A stretch of DNA of 64,000 bases from the NCBI GenBank assembly GCA_017518735.1, contig JAFWTY010000022.1, positions 1-64,000 of the forward strand, given 5' to 3'. Under the pieces are notes generated by a model. It had not been told where the DNA came from and searched no databases. It saw nothing but the letters and a program-made list of their open reading frames with translations. This DNA comes from Lachnospiraceae bacterium (lineage in GTDB: Bacteria; Bacillota; Clostridia; Lachnospirales; Lachnospiraceae). Below, in pieces: positions 41,221 to 49,341 of the stretch. A program made the translations under genes and the position numbers. Every line of letters begins with the position of its first letter. Within the stretch, counting starts at the first letter, position 1.

Positions 41221-42318
41221 ATGGATTACGAAATCGACACCCGATGTATTCACGGGGAAGGACATAAATACGAAGATGGAAACAATTCCATCAGCTATCC
41301 GATTTATCAGACAGCGTCCTTCTCCCATCTAACCCCCGGTCATAATCCCAACGGATTTGACTATTCCAGAGAATCGAATCCGACCAGAGCTTACCTCGAA
41401 GAAACCGTAAGCTCCCTGGAACACGCAGTGGATACGATTGCTTTTGCGTCGGGAATGGCAGCAATTGCAACCGCGTTTGAATACTTTAAACCCGGAGATC
41501 ACATTATTCTCGGGGAAGACTTATACGGCGGCGTGGTCCGGCTGATCAAACAGATTTGCGAAAAGAACGGATACGAAACGGAATATGTGGATACAACCGA
41601 TGTCGACAAAATAAAAGCGGCAATCAAAGAAAATACGAAAGGCATTTATTTTGAAAGTCCGACCAATCCAATGATGAGGATTACAAATATTCAGGCGGCC
41701 GCAAAGATTGCTCACGAAGCGGGAGCCATTCTGATCGTGGACAATACGTTTATGACGCCTGTTTATCAAAATCCGATCTTGGAAGGGGCGGATATTGTTG
41801 TCCATTCCGGAACCAAATATTTAAGCGGTCATAACGATACGGTTTGCGGATTTTTATGTGTGGCAAGTAAAGAACTTTCGGAGAAGTTCCGTTTATACGC
41901 CAAAACCACGGGAGCAACATTGGGACCTTTTGAGTGCTGGCTTTGTCTACGCGGTTTGAAGACTTTGGCTATTCGCATGGAACGGCATAAAAGCAATGCC
42001 GAGGCAGTTGTGGTATACTTAAAAGGCAAAGAAGAGGTGGAAGAGATTTACTATGCGGGAACGGGAATTATCTCTTTTACCGTGAACAGCGTGGATACGG
42101 CGTTGAAACTTTTACGTAATATTAAGCTGATCACTTTTGCGGAAAGTCTCGGCGGGACGGAGAGTCTTCTGACCTATCCCACCGTGCAGACTCATCCGGA
42201 TGTTCCCGAGGAACAGAAACTGAAGCTTGGTATTACGGACAGACTCTTAAGACTTTCCGTGGGAATCGAAAACCCAAAGGATATTATTGCGGATTTGGAA
42301 GGGGCTTTTCATGGCTGA
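41221..42318 (+). CDS. Cys/Met-metabolism PLP enzyme (cystathionine gamma-lyase/beta-lyase/gamma-synthase family)
   Basis: 365 aa. Family landmarks are YPIYQTASF, YSRESNPTRAYLEE, ASGMAAIATAF, the PLP-Lys in VHSGTKYLSGHND, and SLGGTESLLTYPT near the end. Members form or break C-S bonds of cystathionine, methionine or S-substituted cysteine. Subgroup cannot be fixed by eye; the operon favours a C-S lyase working on imported sulfur compounds. It starts two bases after GST 4. Confidence 0.88.
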   Translation: MDYEIDTRCIHGEGHKYEDGNNSISYPIYQTASFSHLTPGHNPNGFDYSRESNPTRAYLEETVSSLEHAVDTIAFASGMAAIATAFEYFKPGDHIILGEDLYGGVVRLIKQICEKNGYETEYVDTTDVDKIKAAIKENTKGIYFESPTNPMMRITNIQAAAKIAHEAGAILIVDNTFMTPVYQNPILEGADIVVHSGTKYLSGHNDTVCGFLCVASKELSEKFRLYAKTTGATLGPFECWLCLRGLKTLAIRMERHKSNAEAVVVYLKGKEEVEEIYYAGTGIISFTVNSVDTALKLLRNIKLITFAESLGGTESLLTYPTVQTHPDVPEEQKLKLGITDRLLRLSVGIENPKDIIADLEGAFHG

Positions 42319-43504
42319 GAGACATTTAAATTTCGATGAAATCATAGACAGAAGAAATACGAAATGCCTGAAATATGATTTTGCCGTTAAACGCGGGTAT
42401 CCGGAAGATGTTCTACCACTCTGGGTGGCCGATATGGATTTTAAGACCTCCTCCTATGTGGAAGACGCACTGGTGGAACTGGCGCATCAAAATATCTATG
42501 GATATACGAATACTCAGACGGGAGACGGATTTTTCGATGCGGTTGCCGGCTGGATGAAACGCCGACATAACTGGGATGTGGAAGAAAGATGGCATTTTAA
42601 AACGCCCGGTGTCTGCTTTGCGATTGCCACGGCAATCAAGGCGGTAACCAAGCCGGGGGAGAGTGTCATTATCGAACAACCCGTGTATTATCCCTTTGCG
42701 AATATTATAAAAGATACCGGCCGAAATCTTGTAATTTCCGATCTAATTTGCGATGAGAATGATTACTACACAATGGATTATGAAGACTTTGAAAAGAAAG
42801 TCGTTGAAAACAAAGTAAAACTTTTCATTCTTTGCAATCCGCACAATCCTGTGGGAAGAGTATGGAGCAAAGAGGAACTTCGAAAAATCGGGGAAATCTG
42901 CAAAAAGAACAATGTTGTTGTTTTCAGTGATGAAATCCATTTTGATTTTATCTGGGAAGGGGAGCACAACGTATTTCAGGAAGTGAATGAATCTTTCCGG
43001 GAATTTACGATTACCGCCACTGCCGCAAGCAAGACATTTAATCTTGCGGGACTTCAGCAGTCGAATCTTTTTATTCCGAACCCGGCACTTCTTCGCAAAT
43101 TCCGCCATGCCTATAATGAAACGGGTCTGGACGAGCCGAATATAGCCGGCATTGCAGCCGTACAGGCGGCCTATGAACATGGCGACGAATGGTTTGACGG
43201 AGTACGTAATTATATCCGATCCAATATTGAGTATGCCTTTGAATATGTGAAAAACGAACTGCCCGGAGTAAAGATGAATCGTCCGCAGGGAACGTATTTA
43301 ATCTGGCTGGATTTTAGGGAACTCGGATTATCGCCGAAAGACCTCGAAGACCTGATTGTGAAAAAAGCAGGTCTTTGGCTGGACAGAGGAAGGGTATTCG
43401 GAAAAGCAGGAGAAGGGTTTGAAAGAATAAATGCCGCCTGCCCGAAAAGTGTGCTGAAAGAAGCATTAAACCGAATAAAAACAGGTATCTCCAATGACGG
43501 TTAA
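42311..43504 (+). CDS. patB: PatB/MalY-type C-S beta-lyase
   Basis: 397 aa aminotransferase-fold PLP enzyme that cleaves cystathionine and other S-substituted cysteines to thiol, pyruvate and ammonia. The start FDEIIDRRNTKCLKYD, LPLWVADMDFKT, GYTNTQTGDGFFDAVAGWMK and TATAASKTFNLAGLQQSN (PLP-Lys) are typical of MalY/PatB. It overlaps the preceding gene by eight bases (ATGGCTGA) and ends the operon, giving the release step of the proposed pathway. Confidence 0.9.
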   Translation: MAERHLNFDEIIDRRNTKCLKYDFAVKRGYPEDVLPLWVADMDFKTSSYVEDALVELAHQNIYGYTNTQTGDGFFDAVAGWMKRRHNWDVEERWHFKTPGVCFAIATAIKAVTKPGESVIIEQPVYYPFANIIKDTGRNLVISDLICDENDYYTMDYEDFEKKVVENKVKLFILCNPHNPVGRVWSKEELRKIGEICKKNNVVVFSDEIHFDFIWEGEHNVFQEVNESFREFTITATAASKTFNLAGLQQSNLFIPNPALLRKFRHAYNETGLDEPNIAGIAAVQAAYEHGDEWFDGVRNYIRSNIEYAFEYVKNELPGVKMNRPQGTYLIWLDFRELGLSPKDLEDLIVKKAGLWLDRGRVFGKAGEGFERINAACPKSVLKEALNRIKTGISNDG

Positions 43505-43519
43505 TCATTCGGATACCTG
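43482..43519 (+). terminator. Hairpin at the end of the sulfur operon
   Basis: CAGGTATC (43482-43489) and GATACCTG (43512-43519) bracket the patB stop, with partial inner pairing. The tail TGTTTAAAT is only weakly T-rich, so termination may be incomplete. Confidence 0.5.
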
Positions 43520-43541
43520 TGTTTAAATCATAAAATATTAA

Positions 43542-43611
43542 GATGCCGTGGCCGCGGGAATGGCATAGGTTTCATAGACTGAAGTTGGTGGTTCGAGTCC
43601 GCCCGGTATCG
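43542..43611 (+). tRNA. Aberrant tRNA-like gene with CAU anticodon
   Basis: 70 bases fold as a cloverleaf. The acceptor GATGCCG pairs with CGGTATC over all seven positions (one G-U). T8 and G9 follow. The D stem GCCG/TGGC has a six-base loop. The anticodon arm TAGGT/ACTGA has one mismatch and loop TTCATAG (U33, anticodon CAU). The variable loop has four bases; the T arm GGTGG/CCGCC has canonical loop TTCGAGT, and there is a G discriminator. No CCA is encoded. The short D loop lacks A14 and A21, so it may be a degenerate Met/Ile2-type tRNA or a tRNA-like RNA. Confidence 0.6.
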
Positions 43612-44037
43612 TTATCTGTTCAGAATCAGATATAAAAGTCTGTACAGTTCTTTGGCATCGTCAGCGGAAAGCTGAATGCATTGTCCGACTTCCATGGGAA
43701 TGCTTGAGGCTTTCTTTTTTAATTCCGCACCATCTTTGGTTAATTCCACCACAAGAACACGCTCATCTTCTTTGGAACGCATTCTTGTGATGTATCCGTC
43801 TTTTTCAAGGACTTTGAGAAGAGGAGTGAGGGTGCCGCTGTCCAGAAAAAGTCTTTTGCCCAAATCTTTGACATTGATTCTTTTTTCTTCCCACAATACC
43901 ATCATGGTAATGTATTGTGTATAAGTTAAACCAATCTTGGAAAGGGGTTCATGATAGAGTTTGATGATTTCCCTTGATGCCGCATAAAACGGAAAACAAA
44001 GTTGGTTGTCAAGTTTTAAGGGATCATATGTTTTCAT
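43612..44037 (-). CDS. ohrR: MarR-family regulator, OhrR type
   Basis: 141 aa winged helix. LDNQLCFPFYAASREI holds the N-terminal peroxide-sensing Cys (Cys14) with conserved surroundings of OhrR proteins; wing KEDERVLVVELTKDG. OhrR represses peroxide-defence genes until its Cys is oxidised by organic hydroperoxides. It is the last gene of the peroxidase-flavodoxin-regulator unit on the minus strand and probably acts at 45052-45076. Confidence 0.88.
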   Translation of the reverse strand: MKTYDPLKLDNQLCFPFYAASREIIKLYHEPLSKIGLTYTQYITMMVLWEEKRINVKDLGKRLFLDSGTLTPLLKVLEKDGYITRMRSKEDERVLVVELTKDGAELKKKASSIPMEVGQCIQLSADDAKELYRLLYLILNR

Positions 44038-44040
44038 GAT

Positions 44041-44460
44041 TTATTCTCCCAGTTCTGCAAGAACCGATTTGGCGAATTCGCGTGCTTCTTCGAGGTCTTT
44101 GTTATTCGATCTCTTGGCATTCATGATACCGAATTTTCCGTAGCATTTGTAAGCATGGGCATAGAACTTGATGCCATTTTTCTCGCAGGCTGCCTTTACA
44201 AACTTGGCAGTGGATTTGCCGGAGGCGGAAGTGGAGAAGGATACGATCTGCTTAATGTTTGCTGCATTGTCCTGAATGAATTTCTCTACGCTCGGATCGT
44301 AGGTGAAAGCGTAAAGGGAACTGCCGAGGAAAAGAACATCAACGGGCTCGGAAATGCCTTCGGAGATGCTTTTGGCATTTACGCCCACAACTTCCGCAAT
44401 GACATCAGCCACTTTCTTGGTGTTGCCGGAACGGGTATAGTAAGAAACTGCGTATTTCAT
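44041..44460 (-). CDS. Flavodoxin family protein
   Basis: 139 aa. Phosphate loop SYYTRSGNTKKVAD binds FMN; LFLGSSLYAFTYDPSVEKF and SFSTSASGKSTAKFVKAAC follow the flavodoxin pattern. It lies four bases from the MarR gene and 30 from glutathione peroxidase, so it is likely a reductant or stress electron carrier under OhrR control. Confidence 0.85.
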   Translation of the reverse strand: MKYAVSYYTRSGNTKKVADVIAEVVGVNAKSISEGISEPVDVLFLGSSLYAFTYDPSVEKFIQDNAANIKQIVSFSTSASGKSTAKFVKAACEKNGIKFYAHAYKCYGKFGIMNAKRSNNKDLEEAREFAKSVLAELGE

Positions 44461-44490
44461 GGTTAATCTCCTTTATGATTTGGATTTGGT

Positions 44491-45033
44491 TTACAGTAAG
44501 GAAGCGACCTTCTCGTCAAGCTCGTTCATGGAGCGGGTGGGCTCAAAACGGTCTACGATATTGCCTTCACGGTCTACAACAAACTTGGTGAAATTCCATT
44601 TGATGTTTCCGTTATTCTTATAATTTTTATCCTGTGATTTAGCTACACCTGCCATCATGAGGGCCTTGGGACCTTTGCCGAAGCCTTCGAATTTGGTGTT
44701 CTCGGTAATGTATTTCCAAAGAGGAAGAGCGTTTTCGCCGTTCACATCAACTTTGGCAAACTGCGGGAAGGTGATTCCGAAACGGCCTTTGCAGAAGGTA
44801 TGGATCTCTTCATCGGTTCCCGGAGCCTGGTTTGCGAACTGGTTGCAGGGGAAGTCGAGGATTTCGAGACCTTTCTCATTGTACTTCTCATAAATCTTCT
44901 GCAGATCTTCGTACTGGGGAGTAAATCCGCAACCGGTAGCGGTGTTGACGATGATTAACACCTTTCCCTTATATTCTTCCATGGATTTCTCTTCGCCTTT
45001 TCTGGTCTGAAATGTATAGTCGTAAATGCTCAT
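44491..45033 (-). CDS. Glutathione peroxidase-family peroxidase (Cys type)
   Basis: 180 aa. Active-site loop NTATGCGFTPQYEDLQ (Cys in place of selenocysteine), LDFPCNQFANQAPG with the resolving Cys, and WNFTKFVVDREGNIV with the Trp-Asn pair. Bacterial members often use thioredoxin, but a glutamate-cysteine ligase and four GST paralogues nearby make a low-molecular-weight thiol possible. AAGGAGG precedes ATG 45033. First gene of the unit. Confidence 0.93.
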   Translation of the reverse strand: MSIYDYTFQTRKGEEKSMEEYKGKVLIIVNTATGCGFTPQYEDLQKIYEKYNEKGLEILDFPCNQFANQAPGTDEEIHTFCKGRFGITFPQFAKVDVNGENALPLWKYITENTKFEGFGKGPKALMMAGVAKSQDKNYKNNGNIKWNFTKFVVDREGNIVDRFEPTRSMNELDEKVASLL

Positions 45034-45051
45034 TGTAAGTCCTCCTTTATC

Positions 45052-45106
45052 AATTGTAATTCGATTGGATACAATTTAATTATACACAACCAAAAGGGGA
45101 TTGCAA
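45052..45106 (-). promoter_or_regulatory. Promoter and OhrR-type operator of the peroxidase unit
   Basis: On the minus strand TTGCAA (45106-45101) and TATAAT (45084-45079) are 16 bases apart. Directly downstream AATTGTA-N11-TACAATT (45052-45076) is a perfect interrupted dyad of the kind bound by OhrR/MarR proteins. Confidence 0.7.
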
Positions 45107-45229
45107 TACCGTTTCTGTGAAAAAAGTGTGAACAAAAGGGAAATGTTCCGTTATTGCGTAGCTTTATGTTTGCGCTTCCGTTCGGAATATACTATTCTTA
45201 AAATACAGTCCAGAATCAATACATTAAGA

Positions 45230-45394
45230 AGATATCCGGATGACTGGAGATCCAAGAATTTCTATTCCGGTCTGATTCAAAGAAGCGGCAAAGCTTCGGA
45301 CTGTATCGGTTGCGGTCAGTGCGAGAGCGTATGCCAGCAACATTTACCAATCATCGAGCTGTTACAGGAAGCCGCGGAAGTACTGGGTAAGTAG
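45230..45394 (+). pseudogene. C-terminal relic of a 4Fe-4S aldo/keto reductase
   Basis: The frame reads RYPDDWRSKNFYSGLIQ, then SDCIGCGQCESVCQQHLPII and a helix to the stop. This is the C-terminal ferredoxin-like end of the roughly 370-aa Fe-S aldo/keto reductases (one cluster Pro is now Gln). No oxidoreductase barrel precedes it; upstream sequence is the peroxidase promoter. It is probably a deletion remnant. Confidence 0.75.
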
Positions 45395-45400
45395 AGACTC

Positions 45401-45434
45401 TCCCTCCTCTGTAATGCAACAGGGGAGGGAATTT
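45401..45434 (+). terminator. Terminator after the reductase relic
   Basis: An 11-bp stem (TCCCTCCTCTG with CAGGGGAGGGA, one G-U) and TTTTA tail, just ahead of the TetR promoter. Confidence 0.8.
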
Positions 45435-45442
45435 TATACTTC

Positions 45443-45490
45443 TTGACGGCTAATTCAAATTAGCATATAATAAAGCTAATCCAAATTAGC
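45443..45490 (+). promoter_or_regulatory. TetR promoter with two operators
   Basis: TTGACG (45443-45448) and TATAAT (45466-45471) are 17 apart. GCTAATTCAAATTAGC (45449-45464) fills the whole spacer as a perfect 7-2-7 dyad. A second copy, GCTAATCCAAATTAGC (45475-45490), follows the -10 directly. Centres are 26 bases apart. Strong negative autoregulation is expected. Confidence 0.85.
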
Positions 45491-45550
45491 CAAATTATGA
45501 AATGCAAGGGAAATAATTATAACGGTTATTCAAACAGAAAGGGTTATACC

Positions 45551-46198
45551 ATGGATACGAAGCACAGAATTTTAGACGAGGCGCTGACTTTATTCTCCGA
45601 GAAAGGCTATGCCAATGTGTATGTGGCGGATATCGCTTCACGCGTCGGAATCAAGGCTCCTTCACTATACAAGCATTATCGAAACAAGCAGGCCATCTTC
45701 GATGCAATCATTGAAGAAATGAATAAGCGTTTCTTGGAGCAGGCCGGGGCACTGCAGGTTAACGGTGCGGATGCGAAAGCCGATGCGGACATCTATAAGA
45801 CCATTTCGGAAGAACAGCTGATCACACTCGGAAACAATTTGTTTCTTTACTTCCTGCACGATGATTACACCAGGCGTTTTCGTAAAATGCTGACTATCGA
45901 ACAGTTCCATGACAAGAAACTTGCGGATGCGTATATGAAGCAGTACGCCGACGACCCGCTTTCCTACCAGGGAATGCTTTTCGGACTGATGGTGGCGGCC
46001 GGGGTTTTGCAAACCGACAATGTGGAAATCATGACTTTACATTTTTACGCACCGATTTATATGCTTCTGACCATTTGTGACAGAGACCCTTCGAGAGAGA
46101 AGGACGCTGTCAAAACGCTGGATGCGCATATAAAACAGTTCAATAAACTTTACGGAAGAAGCGAAGAGCAGATCAAGAAGAACAGAAAGAAGAAATAA
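45551..46198 (+). CDS. TetR-family regulator
   Basis: 215 aa. N-terminal HTH (RILDEALTLFSEKGYANVYV, VGIKAPSLYKHYRNKQAIFD), then a helical ligand domain with no recognisable subgroup. ATG 45551 is chosen because the HTH begins a few residues later; an in-frame ATG at 45497 would add 18 unrelated residues. The Lys-rich tail (KKNRKKK) is unusual. It most likely controls itself and the next gene, 14 bases away. Confidence 0.87.
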   Translation: MDTKHRILDEALTLFSEKGYANVYVADIASRVGIKAPSLYKHYRNKQAIFDAIIEEMNKRFLEQAGALQVNGADAKADADIYKTISEEQLITLGNNLFLYFLHDDYTRRFRKMLTIEQFHDKKLADAYMKQYADDPLSYQGMLFGLMVAAGVLQTDNVEIMTLHFYAPIYMLLTICDRDPSREKDAVKTLDAHIKQFNKLYGRSEEQIKKNRKKK

Positions 46199-46212
46199 CG
46201 GAGGAAGGATAA

Positions 46213-46929
46213 ATGAAGATCACGGTAATCAACGGAACCGAGAAACACGGTGTTACCTACAGAATGAAAGAGATGTTTTTGGAGGAATTTCGAAATGACG
46301 CACAAATAACGGAGTACTACCTTCCGAAAGATTGTCCGGGGTTTTGCATCGGATGTACGCAGTGTTTTTTGACGAAACAGCATCTATGTAAGGATGCCGA
46401 GTATGTTCAAAGAATCGAAAAATCCTTACATGAGGCGGATCTTCTCGTATTCACATCTCCCGCGTATGTATTCCATACGACAGGTGCCATGAAGGCCATG
46501 CTCGATCATTTCGGTTATCGCTGGATGCCGCACAGACCGGCCAAAGAAATGTTCGGAAAGCGTGCGGTAATCATCACGCAGTGCCTCGGTGCGGGCGGAA
46601 AATCCACGGCGAAGGATATCAAAGACAGCCTTTCCTGGTGGGGCGTATCCACGATTAAAACAGTCACTTTTAAATTGATGTCGGAGATAAACTGGGATAA
46701 AATTCCGGAGAAAAAGAGAGAATCTATCCGCAAGAAATTAACATCCGTTGCAAGGAAAATGCATGCAATCAATTACAGCAAACCCGGCCATACGAACTTA
46801 ATCGTTAAGGCCAAATTCTATGCGGTAAGAATGCTTCAGACAAGCCTGGGCAAAGAGAATCCGGAGTATACCGACTTTAAGTATTGGAAAGAAATGGGTT
46901 GGATCGGCAAAGCCAGACCGTGGAAGTAA
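46213..46929 (+). CDS. NAD(P)H-dependent FMN reductase-like flavoprotein
   Basis: 238 aa. Flavodoxin-like fold: MKITVINGTEKHGVTYRMKE, then CPGFCIGCTQCFLTKQHLC, a Cys-rich stretch as in iron-sulfur flavoproteins but with spacing that does not clearly make a cluster, then SPAYVFHTTGAMKAMLDHF. The C-terminal third is basic and family-specific. Regulated with TetR; substrate unknown. Confidence 0.8.
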   Translation: MKITVINGTEKHGVTYRMKEMFLEEFRNDAQITEYYLPKDCPGFCIGCTQCFLTKQHLCKDAEYVQRIEKSLHEADLLVFTSPAYVFHTTGAMKAMLDHFGYRWMPHRPAKEMFGKRAVIITQCLGAGGKSTAKDIKDSLSWWGVSTIKTVTFKLMSEINWDKIPEKKRESIRKKLTSVARKMHAINYSKPGHTNLIVKAKFYAVRMLQTSLGKENPEYTDFKYWKEMGWIGKARPWK

Positions 46930-46950
46930 AAAATATTTTTAAAAAAACGA

Positions 46951-47033
46951 TTGACAATAAAAATCAACGGGTGTATTTTAATTCGTGTAAAGGCAATGGC
47001 GTCTTTGAGAATACTTCTCGAAGGCGCTTTTTT
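46951..47033 (+). promoter_or_regulatory. glnN promoter and first ANTAR-type antiterminator/terminator
   Basis: TTGACA (46951-46956), 17 bases, TATTTT (46974-46979). Hairpin AAAGGC-AATGGC-GTCTTT (46989-47006) has the same hexaloop as the gltB leader. Its 3' arm lies within a 13-bp terminator (46999-47011 with 47015-47027) and T-run to 47033. Confidence 0.8.
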
Positions 47034-47100
47034 ATTTTCCAAATCTTTCGAAGATCCGGAACTTTGAAAGAGATCCTTTGCACAAATAAAATATAAATCC

Positions 47101-47147
47101 ATGACAACGACGTCATTCCGAAGGAAAACTTTGGAGTGGCGTTTTTT
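47101..47147 (+). promoter_or_regulatory. Second ANTAR-type antiterminator/terminator before glnN
   Basis: ATGAC-AACGAC-GTCAT (47101-47116): five pairs, loop with A1 and G4. It overlaps a 14-bp terminator (47110-47123 with 47129-47142, three G-U) with six T. glnN thus has two attenuators in series. Confidence 0.72.
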
Positions 47148-47171
47148 GTTGAAATTGAAAGGAGAACGGTT

Positions 47172-49265
47172 ATGGAAACTGTAAAAGAGTATTTCGGATG
47201 TAACGTATTTGATGACAGAGAGATGAAAGCGAATTTACCCGCCAAAGTTTATCAGTCACTCAAGAAAACCATAGATGAAGGAGCAACACTTGACGTCAGC
47301 GTAGCCAATATCGTTGCGGAAGCGATGAAGGAATGGGCACTGAAGAAAGGGGCAACCCATTACACCCACTGGTTCCAACCGCTTACCGGTATTACTGCTG
47401 AGAAGCACGATTCCTTCATTACTCCTTCCCCCGACGGTGGCGTGATCATGGAGTTCTCCGGAAAGGAACTGATCAAGGGTGAACCCGATGCATCTTCCTT
47501 CCCTTCAGGCGGAATCAGAGCTACCTTCGAGGCAAGAGGATACACAACATGGGATCCGACCTCTTATGCATTCATCAAAGGCAAAACACTTTGCATTCCC
47601 ACCGCGTTCTGCGCATACGGCGGACAAGCACTGGATAAAAAGACACCGCTTCTTCGTTCCATGGAAGCCCTCAATACACAAGCACTTCGTATTCTTAGAT
47701 TATTCGGAAACGAAACCGCAAAGAGAGTTACTTCTTCCGTAGGACCTGAGCAAGAGTACTTCCTGGTTCCCAAAGAAATGTTCGACAAGCGTATGGACCT
47801 TCGGATGACCGGCAGAACGTTATTCGGATCCAAGCCTCCCAAGGGACAGGAAATGGATGATCATTACTTCGGTATCATCAAGCCCCGCGTACAGGCCTAC
47901 ATGGAAGAACTTAATCAGGAACTTTGGAAACTCGGCATTCTTGCCAAGACCGAACATAACGAAGTAGCTCCTTCCCAGCACGAGTTGGCACCGATTTATA
48001 CAACTACAAACGTAGGTACCGATCACAACCAGCTGACGATGGAGATCATGCAAAAGATCGCACTCAAGCACGGACTTGTTTGCTTACTTCATGAAAAACC
48101 TTTCGCAGGTGTAAACGGAAGCGGTAAGCACAACAACTGGTCCATCGCAACGGATGAAGGACAAAACCTCTTATCCCCGGGTGCTACCCCTTATGAAAAC
48201 GCACAATTCTTATTATTCCTCTGTGCAGTAATCAAAGCGGTTGACGATTATCAGGATTTGTTAAGACTTTCCGTAGCAACCGCAGGTAACGATCACAGAC
48301 TTGGCGCCAACGAGGCACCTCCGGCAGTTATCTCCATGTTCCTTGGTGATGAACTTCAGGCAGTACTCGATGCAATCGAAACCGATACTCCTTATGCCGG
48401 AACCGAAAAAATGCAAATGAAGCTCGGTGTATCTACCCTTCCGATTTTCAATCGCGATACGACCGATCGAAACCGTACTTCACCGTTTGCTTTTACCGGT
48501 AATAAATTTGAATTCCGTATGCTTGGTTCTTCGAACTCCATTGCCTGCGCAAACATCATGTTAAACTCCGCAGTAGCCGAGTCCTTAAAGATTTACGCAG
48601 ATCGTCTTGAAGGTGTTGAAGATTTCGAAACCGCACTTCACGAGATGATTAAGAAGACCATTAAAGATCACAAGAGAATTATCTTTAACGGCAACGGATA
48701 TGATGACAAGTGGATCGAGGAAGCAACCACCGTCAGAGGTCTTTCCAACTACAAGACCACCGCAGATGCAATGCCTCACCTCTTGGATGAAAAGAACGTT
48801 AAGATGCTTACTTCCCACAAGGTATTTACCCTGGAAGAAATGCAATCCAGAACCGAGATTATGCTTGAGAATTACTGCAAATCCGTAAATATCGAAGCCA
48901 ATACGATGGTTCAAATGGCTAAGACACAGGTGATTCCGGCAATCGAAAAATACGCACAGGATGTTGCACAAGGCGCATTAACGAAGAAGCAACTCAATTC
49001 TTCCATCGCCTGCGGTTACGAAGACAAGCTGGTTTCCAGACTTTCCGAACTGTCTGACATCGCATATGTCAAGACCGGAGAATTGGAAGAAGCAATCGAA
49101 AGTCTTTCCAAGGCAGCAGATGTTATTGAAGAATCCGCAATGATCCGCGACAGCGTACTTGCGAAAATGAGCGAGTTAAGAGCAGCATGCGACGAAGCGG
49201 AAACTCTTACCGCAAAGAGTTACTGGCCGTTCCCGACCTACTCCGATTTACTCTTCGGCGTATAA
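47172..49265 (+). CDS. glnN: Glutamine synthetase type III
   Basis: 697 aa. The large GSIII form common in Bacteroidetes and Clostridia: [19 protein letters not shown] at the start, [42 protein letters not shown] and [18 protein letters not shown] (active-site regions), [40 protein letters not shown]. Makes glutamine from glutamate and ammonia. ATG 47172 has AAAGGAG. It heads glnN-amt-asnB. Confidence 0.96.
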   Translation: METVKEYFGCNVFDDREMKANLPAKVYQSLKKTIDEGATLDVSVANIVAEAMKEWALKKGATHYTHWFQPLTGITAEKHDSFITPSPDGGVIMEFSGKELIKGEPDASSFPSGGIRATFEARGYTTWDPTSYAFIKGKTLCIPTAFCAYGGQALDKKTPLLRSMEALNTQALRILRLFGNETAKRVTSSVGPEQEYFLVPKEMFDKRMDLRMTGRTLFGSKPPKGQEMDDHYFGIIKPRVQAYMEELNQELWKLGILAKTEHNEVAPSQHELAPIYTTTNVGTDHNQLTMEIMQKIALKHGLVCLLHEKPFAGVNGSGKHNNWSIATDEGQNLLSPGATPYENAQFLLFLCAVIKAVDDYQDLLRLSVATAGNDHRLGANEAPPAVISMFLGDELQAVLDAIETDTPYAGTEKMQMKLGVSTLPIFNRDTTDRNRTSPFAFTGNKFEFRMLGSSNSIACANIMLNSAVAESLKIYADRLEGVEDFETALHEMIKKTIKDHKRIIFNGNGYDDKWIEEATTVRGLSNYKTTADAMPHLLDEKNVKMLTSHKVFTLEEMQSRTEIMLENYCKSVNIEANTMVQMAKTQVIPAIEKYAQDVAQGALTKKQLNSSIACGYEDKLVSRLSELSDIAYVKTGELEEAIESLSKAADVIEESAMIRDSVLAKMSELRAACDEAETLTAKSYWPFPTYSDLLFGV

Positions 49266-49341
49266 CAGAGGAAGCATCCGGCCTGGTAACAGGAGTTACA
49301 GTACTTTTCGAATGAATAACGACAAAAGGAGATGATCAATT

